A DNA stretch of 26,352 bases, taken from assembly GCA_964653695.1 (NCBI GenBank), contig CAZZFQ010000012.1, forward strand, positions 1 through 26,352, given 5' to 3'. Positions 1-7,821 of the stretch are shown here, piece by piece. Source of the DNA: JALHTG01 sp964653695. Lineage in GTDB: Archaea; Thermoproteota; Bathyarchaeia; 40CM-2-53-6; JALHTG01. The notes below the pieces were generated by a model. The model had not been told where the DNA came from, did not search any database, and worked only from the letters and a program-made list of their open reading frames with translations. A program made the translations under genes and the position numbers. The stretch's first letter is position 1. Every line of letters starts with the position of its first letter.

Positions 1-2
1 TA

Positions 3-1457
3 CAGCAAGACACGGAGGCAACAGCTGATCTAAAGAGACAAATGGAAACGTACCAGAACGTGTTGGCTAAGTACAAGCCGGAGATCAGCAGACTTGAGGA
101 TTTGCGGACAACCTTCTTCACGCTTGAAAGTCGCTTGGAGCAATCTCAAAACACAGTCAGCTCTCTAAAGGCAAGAGAAGACGAAGTTGCCATCAAAGCA
201 GGTTTGACTGATAAGCAGCGTGAACTTCTCAGCCAAGATCTGCAGGCTGGAAAGCAACGTCAACTAATGCAATTTGCTCTGTCACTAGTTCTTTGCGTGA
301 CTTTGATAGCAGGCGGCGTGTTTACCGGGCAATTTATCGTCAGCCTATTTGGATTGCTATTTGGTGTCTTAGCCTTCAGGTTCTACCTGACCTACCAGAA
401 GATTGACAGGATTCTGAGCTCAAGCGCCGAGATCCAAGCCGTCAGGACACAGCTCACAGACGAGACCGCAAGACTTCATCAGGTGCAAGCAGAAATTGGC
501 TCCCTTGCAAAGGAGACTGTTTTCAAGAGCCTTAGAGATCTTGACCTCATTCTTTCAAGTATCGGCAGCGAGATCAAGCGGCTGACAGGGCAAGCTTCGA
601 TACAAGCGGTCGATGCGCTCAAGGAGGATGTTGATCATCGGCTGAGAGAGCTTGAGGAGTCGAATCCCCTTGCCAAGCTCAAAGAGCTGGATCGTCAACT
701 TGCAGAGAAGACTAAGGAAATTGAACGGCTCGAAGAGAGGAAGCCGTCGTCCGCAGACAAGCTTCAGTATGACAAGGACCAGCATGAGAAAGCCAAACAG
801 AAAGTCGAGACGATACGGACTGAATACGGAAGCGTTGACGGGGAGCTGCGTGGAAGACTCGGAAAGGTCAGTCTTCTTGAGACTGACCTTCAACGCTTGG
901 CAGTAGATTTTGATCGCCGTCCAAGCTTGGAAACCGAGTATGGAGTTCTTGACAGTAAGAGAAAGGTGCTTGAGCTTGTCGCTGGTGAGCTTGGAGAGAC
1001 CAGCAAGGATCTGAGAGCCAAAGTCATCCCTCATGCCAGTTTCATAGTAAACCAGATCCTCCCCACTTTGACCGACGGAAGATACTCTCAATTCGAGATC
1101 ACTGAAGACCTAAGGTTCAAGGTCTATTCCAGCGAAGCGAGTGGCTACAAGGAGAGGGAGGTCTTCAGCGGAGGAACCCAAGACCAATTCCTGATCGCGT
1201 TAAGACTGGCTTTCACTCAAAGCATTCTGGATTCGCGCGTGATGGCTGACAAGTACTCGTTACTTATGGATGAATGTATCTCTAGCAGCGATGACCAAAG
1301 AAAGCAGGGGATATTCGAGGTTCTACAGGCCATGAAGAAGACGTTCTCTCAGATCTTCATCATAGCCCACGAGGACGTCTCAAACCTTGTTGACAACTAT
1401 ATATTGCTAGGTAGAGACCGACGTGGATATACTCAGATCCAGTCAAAGAGTTGGTGA
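3..1457 (+). CDS. YhaN/SbcC-like coiled-coil ATPase, 5' end cut by window edge
   Basis: The frame is open from base 3, before the first ATG at 42, so the window probably holds only the C-terminal part of a larger SMC/Rad50-type ATPase. Numbered from that ATG, a hydrophobic double span lies at residues about 76-116 inside long charged coiled-coil stretches. The C-terminal ATPase half follows: ABC signature FSGGTQDQ at 375, Walker B YSLLMDE at 405-411, and the switch histidine in IIAHED at 443. The N-terminal Walker A half is outside the window. A membrane hairpin inside the coiled coil resembles YhaN rather than SbcC or Rad50. Such proteins often have an Mre11/SbcD-type nuclease partner upstream, which cannot be checked here. 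A role in DNA end processing is a family inference only. Confidence 0.8.
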   Translation, partial: QQDTEATADLKRQMETYQNVLAKYKPEISRLEDLRTTFFTLESRLEQSQNTVSSLKAREDEVAIKAGLTDKQRELLSQDLQAGKQRQLMQFALSLVLCVTLIAGGVFTGQFIVSLFGLLFGVLAFRFYLTYQKIDRILSSSAEIQAVRTQLTDETARLHQVQAEIGSLAKETVFKSLRDLDLILSSIGSEIKRLTGQASIQAVDALKEDVDHRLRELEESNPLAKLKELDRQLAEKTKEIERLEERKPSSADKLQYDKDQHEKAKQKVETIRTEYGSVDGELRGRLGKVSLLETDLQRLAVDFDRRPSLETEYGVLDSKRKVLELVAGELGETSKDLRAKVIPHASFIVNQILPTLTDGRYSQFEITEDLRFKVYSSEASGYKEREVFSGGTQDQFLIALRLAFTQSILDSRVMADKYSLLMDECISSSDDQRKQGIFEVLQAMKKTFSQIFIIAHEDVSNLVDNYILLGRDRRGYTQIQSKSW

Positions 1458-1565
1458 GCGGCCGCTAAGATGTTGTAGATGGTCTCTTCAACTCATTTCT
1501 ATGTCATAAGATGACTTGGTCTTTCAATGCGGACGAGTGCGTTCCGACCAAGAGATCGCGAAAAT

Positions 1566-2021
1566 CTACCAAGGTGGCCTTGAATAGAGCCTGGTGTACT
1601 CGTTGTATTTGCTGGCTAGATGGTAGGCATCGTAGATCTGCCATGCGAATATCCCTAGGAGAGAGGGAAGCGCGAGCCACAAGCCTCGCTCCCTAAACAC
1701 AATGTAACCAGTAAGCCCAATGAGCACAAGCAGCGCCAAAATGCCTAGACCTCTGAGTGCTCTTCCCGCGTAGATCTGTCCTATGCCGGGGAGCAAGACG
1801 CTACTCGCGGCTGCGATAGTCGTGCTTTTCATACGCATCGGGGCGATCATCTGAGGTTCATAGTAGATTCTTTGAGCATACGATGGGGCCGGGGAAGGCA
1901 CATAGATCAACTCCACCGCTGGAGCCATCGCTATAGGAGCCAACAAACCCGTTCCGCAGATCCGACAGAACCTCGCTCCTGCTGCATCTAGCTGAGCTCC
2001 ACATCTCGGGCAGTATGGCAT
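1566..2021 (-). CDS. zinc-ribbon membrane protein with TM2-like segment
   Basis: A 151-residue protein. Its N terminus has two Cys pairs (CPRC at 4-7, CRIC at 19-22) that form a zinc ribbon. A Pro/Ala/Tyr-rich linker runs to about residue 65, followed by membrane spans at about 70-105 and 113-132. The stretch LPGIGQIYAGRALRG (about 77-91) and the ending IYDAYHLASKYN (129-140) resemble TM2-type small membrane proteins. The ATG at 2021 has GAGGAG about 11 bases upstream. It stops with TAG. The function is unknown. It is transcribed towards the ATPase gene, so the two are convergent. The family match is from pattern recognition. Confidence 0.75.
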   Translation of the reverse strand: MPYCPRCGAQLDAAGARFCRICGTGLLAPIAMAPAVELIYVPSPAPSYAQRIYYEPQMIAPMRMKSTTIAAASSVLLPGIGQIYAGRALRGLGILALLVLIGLTGYIVFRERGLWLALPSLLGIFAWQIYDAYHLASKYNEYTRLYSRPPW

Positions 2022-2169
2022 GGCCCTACGGCTCCTCTGGTCGATTGTATGGTTCAGACATCCTATTCAAGGTTCTCCGTTGATGGTTCGTTCTCTCCTC
2101 CCCTCACGTTAGTTCCCTGAGGGCCCAGAATAAGAGATCGAGATAACCGCAGGGAGAACCATGGATATG

Positions 2170-3156
2170 CTAAAACTGAATTGTCCGGGCAGCGATCCTC
2201 ATCCTCTCCAAGATCTCTTCTGCAACATCGAGAGGAGTATTCCTTAGACCGCAATCAGGATGAACATATGCGATCCTTTTAGGGCTGACCCTTTTGGTTC
2301 CCTGATTCAGAAGCTCAACTACATCTTGTACCGGGCTCACTGAGCCTATCGTCAGTGGGGTCACAGGGATGCAGCCCAAGCCCAACCATTTCTCATGTTC
2401 CACGAAGGCATCTTCCGAGATTAGCTGAAGGTTTCGTCTCTCAGCCTCCCCAGCAAAAGCAAGACTCACTACGTCCACGTCTGTCTTCATCAGTTGGTTG
2501 AATAGAGACGGAATTCTTGTCAGGTCACCGCAGACATGGATCCCCAACTTCCCACTGCCTCTCTTCGCGTAATCCAGATCCGAAATCATCTCGTTGATAA
2601 GAACGGTGGCTTGGACCGGATCCATGAAACCGGCCGAGAGCCCAGGCTCATCCAACTGCACGTACGCGTCTAGTCTCAATAGTTCATCTATCAAAGGTCT
2701 CAAGGTGTGCGCCAGGTCACTGTAAAGGTCGCGATCACTCACGTTCCGGTAACCACTTAGCTTATTCATTGCGCACGTGAAACCGAGCGTGACAGGGCCA
2801 GTGATTCCTACCTTTAGCCCAACATTCTTCTTCCCCTTGCGATCGAGATAGCTCCTCGCATGTGAGAAATCTTTGAGCTTATGAAAGTCCTCGACTCGAT
2901 CCAAAGGTCGAATCCGTTCAGCTATGCCCAAGCCTTTGTTATCTCGAACAAGTCCAGGGATCTGTTCGAAGTAGCTGATCATGTCTGCTCTCTGCTCTCC
3001 GTCTGAAACGATTTCCAGCTCTTGTCCAAGTTGGATATCGATGGCTCTCTCTATCGCGGCCTCAAGCCGATCTTCTAGGCATGGAAAGCTTCCGATCACA
3101 GTCTTCTGTATCGAATGTGGCACCTGATCATCTCCCGAAACGCCCACATCCCACAT
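2170..3156 (-). CDS. short MetE-family (core) methyltransferase, putative corrinoid-dependent methionine synthase
   Basis: About 328 residues, the length of the catalytic C-terminal half of cobalamin-independent methionine synthase and of the short archaeal MetE homologues, which take methyl groups from corrinoid donors rather than methyl-folate. Motifs from the chosen start: DGEQR at 52-56, QLDEPG at 167-172, HVCGD at 207-211 (His207 and Cys209 as likely zinc ligands) and PDCGLRN at 300-306 (Cys302). The Glu ligand expected between them is not obvious, because the local sequence is SLAFAGE. The frame stays open up to a TTG at 3273, but that would touch the divergent corrinoid gene. The ATG at 3156 leaves room for a promoter and starts just before the conserved IGSFP segment. 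The neighbouring corrinoid protein is the natural methyl donor. The acceptor may be homocysteine, though another thiol is possible. Confidence 0.8.
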   Translation of the reverse strand: MWDVGVSGDDQVPHSIQKTVIGSFPCLEDRLEAAIERAIDIQLGQELEIVSDGEQRADMISYFEQIPGLVRDNKGLGIAERIRPLDRVEDFHKLKDFSHARSYLDRKGKKNVGLKVGITGPVTLGFTCAMNKLSGYRNVSDRDLYSDLAHTLRPLIDELLRLDAYVQLDEPGLSAGFMDPVQATVLINEMISDLDYAKRGSGKLGIHVCGDLTRIPSLFNQLMKTDVDVVSLAFAGEAERRNLQLISEDAFVEHEKWLGLGCIPVTPLTIGSVSPVQDVVELLNQGTKRVSPKRIAYVHPDCGLRNTPLDVAEEILERMRIAARTIQF

Positions 3157-3250
3157 AGAGATTACGGACTCATCTCTGATATTGATTTTCTGGATCGATC
3201 TAGTCGTCGGCAATTGGCATGCGACAGGCCAGCGCGTTGGAGACCTCGGA

Positions 3251-3260
3251 AAACATATAG
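3251..3260 (+). promoter_or_regulatory. TATA-like box of the corrinoid protein gene (leaderless)
   Basis: AAAACATATA lies about 25 bases before the ATG at 3282, with a purine-rich stretch in front that could serve as BRE. No Shine-Dalgarno sequence precedes the ATG. Archaeal transcription starts about 25 bases after the TATA centre, so the mRNA would begin at or very near the start codon. Coordinates may be off by one base. Confidence 0.45.
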
Positions 3261-3281
3261 AGTCCTCTACCAAGTACCAGA

Positions 3282-3941
3282 ATGGTCGAATTCAAAGTGG
3301 CAGACAACATTATCGTTGAACTCAGTGAGGCGGTTCAAGCCTACGATCCTGAACTGGCAGTGAGGGTGGCGAAGAAGGCTGTGGAAGCCGGAGTCGATCC
3401 GATCGAGGCGATTGAGCATGGATTGGCGAAGGGAATAAGGATTGTTGGCGAGAAATTCGAGAGGGGCGAGGTGTTCATGCCACATCTAGTGATCGCGGCT
3501 GAGAGCATGAAAGCGGCTCTTCAGGTGCTGAGACCAGAGCTGGAGAAGAGAAAGATATCCGCGAAGAATCTAGGGACAATAATCCTGGGGACAGTGGAGG
3601 GCGACATCCACGACATCGGAAAGAATCTCGTGGGAACGATGTTGACAGTATCTGGTTTCGAGGTAATTGACCTCGGAGCGGATGTGCCGGCTCAACGTTT
3701 CATAGATGCAGTTAGAAAGCATAGAGCGCAAGTCGTGGCAGCTTCGGCCCTTCTGACCACAACGAGGTTCAAGCAGAAAGAGATTATCGATGCGCTGCGC
3801 GCTTCTGGGCTGAGGGAGAAGGTTAAGGTTGTGGTGGGTGGCTCCGCCATCGACGAGAGATGGGTTGAAGAGATCGGGGCGGACGGCTATGCCGAGAACG
3901 CGGTGAGGGCGGTTGAAGTGATCAAGGGCCTATTGGTGTGA
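3282..3941 (+). CDS. corrinoid (B12-binding) methyltransferase protein, MtbC/MttC type
   Basis: A 219-residue methyl-carrier protein. Residues 1-92 form the helical cap domain typical of MtbC, MttC and the MetH B12 module. Residues 98-219 form the Rossmann-like B12 domain, with the cobalt-ligand motif DIHDIG at 108-113 (His110 as lower ligand), the SALLTTT segment at 155-161 and VVVGGSAI at 183-190. The length fits the free-standing corrinoid proteins of methylamine and methanol systems. It is divergent from the MetE-like gene and convergent with the RACo gene. It should accept a methyl group from the MttB homologue and pass it on. The start has no ribosome site but a TATA-like box at leaderless distance. 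It stops with TGA. Confidence 0.93.
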   Translation: MVEFKVADNIIVELSEAVQAYDPELAVRVAKKAVEAGVDPIEAIEHGLAKGIRIVGEKFERGEVFMPHLVIAAESMKAALQVLRPELEKRKISAKNLGTIILGTVEGDIHDIGKNLVGTMLTVSGFEVIDLGADVPAQRFIDAVRKHRAQVVAASALLTTTRFKQKEIIDALRASGLREKVKVVVGGSAIDERWVEEIGADGYAENAVRAVEVIKGLLV

Positions 3942-4024
3942 GGAGCGAGCTGCCCAATAAGCCACCGCGGCCGGACGCATGCCGCAGTCTCCCAGCTCTC
4001 AGTCCTCTGCCCTGAGCTTCATTT

Positions 4025-5866
4025 CTAGGTTGATTGGGAAGGGAATGAAAGTGACCTCATGAACGTTGAGCGAAAGTCTTTGTGAGCCGCCAATTCGACG
4101 TATTGGGCTTTGCTTGAAATGCTTGCGCATAGCTGCCTTGCCTTGCTCGAAATGAGAGCCATTCTTGCTCCTGTTCCCGCAGCGTTCCCGACTTTTCTAA
4201 TAATGCCCAACGGCACTTCCGGGATCATTCCTATCTTTTTGGCGCTAGCAGGGCCGATGCAGGTTCCGAATGCGCCTGCAAGATAGACGTGTCTGAGCTG
4301 CCTTGGCTCTATACGCACAGTCTTCATCAGAACTGAGATGCCGGTTTGCACGGCTCCCTTAGCCAGTTGGACTTCACGTATATCCTTCTGAGTTACTGCG
4401 ATATCTCTCGGGTAACCCTCACTCGTTCGCACGATCAGAAACTCTCGTTGGCCACTTTCGCCACTTCTTACATATGGTGCGTCTGCCAGTATGGTGCCGT
4501 TTTCGTCGATGAGCCCTGCACCCAGCATCTGAGCTACTGCATCAACGATTCCCGATCCGCACAAGCCTCTAGGAGCGACGCCATCTACCGTCCTGAATGA
4601 TATCTTCCGAGTGGCCGGATCTATTCTGCAGCTCTCTATGGCTCCGCTTGACGCTTTCATGCCGTCTTTGATGTGAGCCCCTTCGAAGGCCGGTCCAGAC
4701 GCGCAGGAACAAGCCACGATTCTCTGTTGATTTCCAAGGACGATCTCGGTGTTTGTGCCTATGTCCAATAGCAGGGACAACTCCTTCTTGTTGTATATGC
4801 CTGTCGCGAGAATATCTGCCACTGCGTCTGATCCTACGAAGCCTGCAATGAGTGGCAAGAAGTGGATTTTCGCGTGGGGATTAATCTCTATGCCTAACTC
4901 GTTTGCTTGAACGTTCAAGGGTTGCTTTACGGCTGGGACATATGGTGAGACAGCGAGGTAGTTTGGGGCGATTCCGAGAAACATGTGATGCATCGCTGTA
5001 TTGCCAACGACGGTTGCCTCATAGATGTGGTCCGGGTTCACTTCGCTTTTTGAACAGCATTCAGCAACCAGACGGCTGATTCCCTTCCGGATTAACCGCG
5101 TAAGTTCCGCACGTTCAGACTCGCCTTTCATAGCATAGGTGAGGCGCTCTATGATGTCTTCACCGTGCTGAACTTGGGGATTGATCATGGATGAGACGGC
5201 AACAGTTTCTCCCGTGAGAAGGCTCACTAGGTAGCAGGCCACTTTCGTAGTTCCGATGTCAACCGCGAATCCATAAACGCTTTTGCTTGTATCCCCTCCT
5301 TCAACATCCAAGATTTCTTGATCGCTCCAAATAGTAGCCGTGACCTTCCACCCTGACCTTCGAAGCACCTCTGGCAATCTGCTCAAAACCCGCGTGGAGA
5401 CGGCGACCTGTCCGGCATCACCTCTACAGAGAGCACTTAGCAATCGTTCGAGGTCAGGCTTCAAGCTTCGAAGCGTAGGTTTAGGCATCTCCAAATACGT
5501 CTTCTTCACAAGAGGCAGAATCTCTGTCTTAGCGTCGATCCCTTCGGTCTGCAATCGTAGTTGGGCAGGCATCGTCTCCTTCGGAACGATCACCTCGACC
5601 TCTCCCAGAACTGTGACTTGGCAGGCGAGTCGAAAGCCAGCCGAGAGTTCTTGGCGAGTAAGGTGTTTCTGCTCTGTCTTGGTCAGCTCACCGATGTCCG
5701 CGTGTCCCTCAGTGATGATGACTCGGCATTTTCCGCATCGACCCAACCCTCCGCAGGGGGAATTGAGTTCCAGCCCTGCGTCGTGACAGAGTCTCCGAAA
5801 GCTGTTACCCCTCTTTCCTCTAACTCGAAATCCATGTGGTTGAACAGTGACAGAGACTTGGTTCAA
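4025..5866 (-). CDS. RACo-like reductive activator of corrinoid proteins (2Fe-2S plus ASKHA ATPase)
   Basis: A 613-residue protein. The N-terminal 2Fe-2S ferredoxin domain (about 1-97) has Cys38, Cys44, Cys47 and Cys82. A linker region runs to about 195. The ASKHA-type ATPase region follows, with DIGTTK at 203-208, VGNTAMHHM at 287-295, LLDIGTNTE at 366-374, GLCGSG at 434-439 and YLAGAFG at 528-534. This layout is that of RACo (DUF4445 family), which uses ATP to reduce inactive cob(II)amide to cob(I)amide. It differs from the methanogen activator RamA, which carries 4Fe-4S clusters. The start is TTG at 5866 with AAGGGG about 7 bases upstream; the first ATG codons inside would cut the Fe-S domain. 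It lies 85 bases after the MttB homologue on the same strand, so a shared transcript is likely. It stops with TAG. Confidence 0.93.
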   Translation of the reverse strand: MNQVSVTVQPHGFRVRGKRGNSFRRLCHDAGLELNSPCGGLGRCGKCRVIITEGHADIGELTKTEQKHLTRQELSAGFRLACQVTVLGEVEVIVPKETMPAQLRLQTEGIDAKTEILPLVKKTYLEMPKPTLRSLKPDLERLLSALCRGDAGQVAVSTRVLSRLPEVLRRSGWKVTATIWSDQEILDVEGGDTSKSVYGFAVDIGTTKVACYLVSLLTGETVAVSSMINPQVQHGEDIIERLTYAMKGESERAELTRLIRKGISRLVAECCSKSEVNPDHIYEATVVGNTAMHHMFLGIAPNYLAVSPYVPAVKQPLNVQANELGIEINPHAKIHFLPLIAGFVGSDAVADILATGIYNKKELSLLLDIGTNTEIVLGNQQRIVACSCASGPAFEGAHIKDGMKASSGAIESCRIDPATRKISFRTVDGVAPRGLCGSGIVDAVAQMLGAGLIDENGTILADAPYVRSGESGQREFLIVRTSEGYPRDIAVTQKDIREVQLAKGAVQTGISVLMKTVRIEPRQLRHVYLAGAFGTCIGPASAKKIGMIPEVPLGIIRKVGNAAGTGARMALISSKARQLCASISSKAQYVELAAHKDFRSTFMRSLSFPSQST

Positions 5867-5920
5867 GCAACGCCCCTTCAGCTAACAACAATTGCGTGTG
5901 GATTCTGATTTCATGTAACG

Positions 5921-5940
5921 GTTTCAGGCACTTTTGCATG
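5921..5940. repeat. copy 1 of a 20-base motif flanking the MttB-family gene
   Basis: The plus strand contains GGCACTTTTGCATG within a 20-base stretch that matches 7602-7621 at 18 of 20 positions. It lies in the 85-base gap between the MttB homologue and the RACo gene. Its role, if any, is unknown. Confidence 0.35.
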
Positions 5941-5951
5941 TGGGAAGAGGC

Positions 5952-7439
5952 TTATCTTTGCGATGGGCCAAGAGGTAGCCTTTCAATGCCATGCCTCTTC
6001 ATGACTCTTCTAGCGACGTCATCCAGTCTCTTCTCGACATCTGCCGGCAATGGCTCTGGCTTGTGCTCTTTGAGTATCTTCTCGACTATCGCTTTGGCTC
6101 GTTTGAACGTGTCCCTTGAACCTAAGCTCTTCCAGAGCTTCAAATCCTGTCTATCCACCAAGTCTGATGGCATGAAGATCTCCTTCTCAAGCCAATCCAT
6201 TGTATGCTTTTGGGCTAGGTAGTGGCCTCCAGCGCCCACATTCCTAATGACATCAAGTGCGAGGGTTTGATCATTCACATCGATACCTCTGATTAGCCTA
6301 AGAGCCATCCCACAGATCGTGTCATCTATCACAAGTTTCTCGAAACTCTGGCAATTCTCAAAATCCAACATTCCTGGACCTGATATCATGTTTATCCCTG
6401 CCAGCGCGCCCAGAGTAATGCCGATTCCAGACTCAAACCCGCATTGTGTGTCAATTACCTTCGCGTCGCTCAAGCCCAAATACATGTGAGTCGGCAGGCC
6501 ATAGTATTTTCCGATCTGGGTGTAGGCACAACCCATCATGATTGTCTCTATGGCACCGAGGCGTGATGTGCAGTAGCGCATGTCGAATGTTGTGGGTGAG
6601 CCTCCGTAGATCACTGGTGCTCCTGGATTGGCCAGTTGCGAGATGACCAGGCCGCTGAGAAACTCTGCGTTCAACTGGACCAACGAGCCAGCGAGCGTTA
6701 CGGGCCCTGTTGCGCCGAGCTGGGGCATCGGAAGGATCTCAGCTGGAATTCTGTGCCTAGCGCAGTCGATCAAATCCTGAACAATAAAGCCTCCCCATTT
6801 CAACGGGGCTGAAGGGCACAGGTCGAAGATCGCCATGGGTCTTCGAGCCAACTCCTGCTCGCTTCCCACGATAGCTGTGAGCATGTCCCTCATGTCGCTT
6901 AGGCCGTCAGCGCCGAAGGTTCCGGTGACTATCGTCTTCGGAGAATTCTTCAGGACTACGTACAGTCGATACCGGTCGACGACTGCATCCGGGACATCCG
7001 AGACCACAAGCGCCGTGCTCTGCGCCTGTATGTTTTGCATTGCATCTGTCAGTCGAGTGAAGTCGGCGAGGTCTTGGGATACTGGTCTTCTGACTTCCAA
7101 GGTTTGAGGGTCGAGAAGGTTGAGAGCTGCTGAACCTGGATCATAATAGACGCGGTCATCTTCGAGAACCATGTCGTGTCTTCCATCACGACTATACAAC
7201 TTTATCGTTGATGGAGCTTTCGTCAAGGCCTCCTTGGTCAGACGTTCTGGGATGCGAGCAATCCTCTTCGTCGGCTCAACTTCGGCGCCAGAATCAGCGA
7301 GCAGCCTCAAAGCGCCCTCCCCTTGAATCATTACCCCCACTTCCTCCAAGATCTTCAAGGAAGATAGGTGAATCGTCTCTATCTGTTCTCTCGACAATAA
7401 CTGAAGTTTCGGTTGATTTGAGAACGACAGCTTTTCCAT
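5952..7439 (-). CDS. MttB-family (non-pyrrolysine) methyltransferase
   Basis: A 495-residue protein, the full length of trimethylamine methyltransferase MttB and of its non-pyrrolysine relatives such as the glycine betaine methyltransferase MtgB. Recognisable segments include the N-terminal LSREQIETIHLSSLKILEEV (15-34), the TIM-barrel part YGGSPTTFDMR (278-288) and GLSDAKVIDTQCGFE (322-336). The last stretch covers the site where Methanosarcina MttB carries pyrrolysine; here it appears to be Cys333, and there is no in-frame TAG. The expected role is transfer of a methyl group from a quaternary or tertiary amine to the corrinoid protein at 3282. The substrate cannot be read from the sequence. 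The ATG start has GGAG about 10 bases upstream and a TATA-like box at 7491-7500. RACo follows on the same strand and an OPT transporter precedes it. It stops with TAA. Confidence 0.92.
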   Translation of the reverse strand: MEKLSFSNQPKLQLLSREQIETIHLSSLKILEEVGVMIQGEGALRLLADSGAEVEPTKRIARIPERLTKEALTKAPSTIKLYSRDGRHDMVLEDDRVYYDPGSAALNLLDPQTLEVRRPVSQDLADFTRLTDAMQNIQAQSTALVVSDVPDAVVDRYRLYVVLKNSPKTIVTGTFGADGLSDMRDMLTAIVGSEQELARRPMAIFDLCPSAPLKWGGFIVQDLIDCARHRIPAEILPMPQLGATGPVTLAGSLVQLNAEFLSGLVISQLANPGAPVIYGGSPTTFDMRYCTSRLGAIETIMMGCAYTQIGKYYGLPTHMYLGLSDAKVIDTQCGFESGIGITLGALAGINMISGPGMLDFENCQSFEKLVIDDTICGMALRLIRGIDVNDQTLALDVIRNVGAGGHYLAQKHTMDWLEKEIFMPSDLVDRQDLKLWKSLGSRDTFKRAKAIVEKILKEHKPEPLPADVEKRLDDVARRVMKRHGIERLPLGPSQR

Positions 7440-7490
7440 CGCTGTTGCTCCATTGTCAGATTTCAGGAAATCAGGGAGATTTGGACCCTT

Positions 7491-7500
7491 GCGTATTTAG
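7491..7500 (-). promoter_or_regulatory. TATA-like box of the MttB-family gene
   Basis: On the minus strand CTAAATACGC lies about 55 bases before the ATG. This predicts a leader of about 30 bases that includes the GGAG ribosome site. It suggests the MttB homologue has its own promoter, separate from the transporter gene upstream. Confidence 0.4.
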
Positions 7501-7601
7501 GTTAGCTTACTGTATCGTTATGAAGCTACGACAAGCCAAGCGCTCCATCTCGTGATGCTTTCCTCGGTCCTATGTGTCTATGCTATCACATTTAGCCCGT
7601 T

Positions 7602-7621
7602 GTTACAGGCACTTTTTCATG
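7602..7621. repeat. copy 2 of the 20-base motif flanking the MttB-family gene
   Basis: The plus strand contains GGCACTTTTTCATG, with mismatches to copy 1 only at motif positions 4 and 16. It lies about 165-180 bases upstream of the MttB-family start and about 200 bases after the OPT transporter stop. Confidence 0.35.
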
Positions 7622-7821
7622 CATGGTTTTGGACTAATGGAAGTGTTGCTAAAACTGCTCATAACGGTCGGCGCCATCGTACTGATGTGTCTCTCATCGA
7701 AGTAGTCTTTGCCTTCAGACCATAAGAACAAATCCTCTGATGGCGAGCGCGCAGCACCATCTTCTCGAGGGGTCTACGCTTGAATTGCTGTTGCCCATCT
7801 TCCTGCATACTGTGCCCGCCA

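Larger units (their letters stand above)
7440..7821. other. intergenic stretch with MttB-gene promoter
   Basis: These 382 bases between the OPT transporter stop and the MttB-family start hold no convincing gene. They contain a likely TATA box at 7491-7500 and the second copy of the 20-base motif at 7602-7621. No tRNA or clear terminator was seen. Confidence 0.6.

Noticed and set aside
3157..3273. Longer start (TTG at 3273) for the MetE-like gene
   Set aside because: The extra 39 residues have no family likeness and would leave only 8 bases before the divergent corrinoid start, with no space for promoters.
4025..4027. TAG at the end of the RACo gene as a possible pyrrolysine codon
   Set aside because: A TGA follows after one more codon, the protein is already full length, and TAG is a frequent normal stop in this window.
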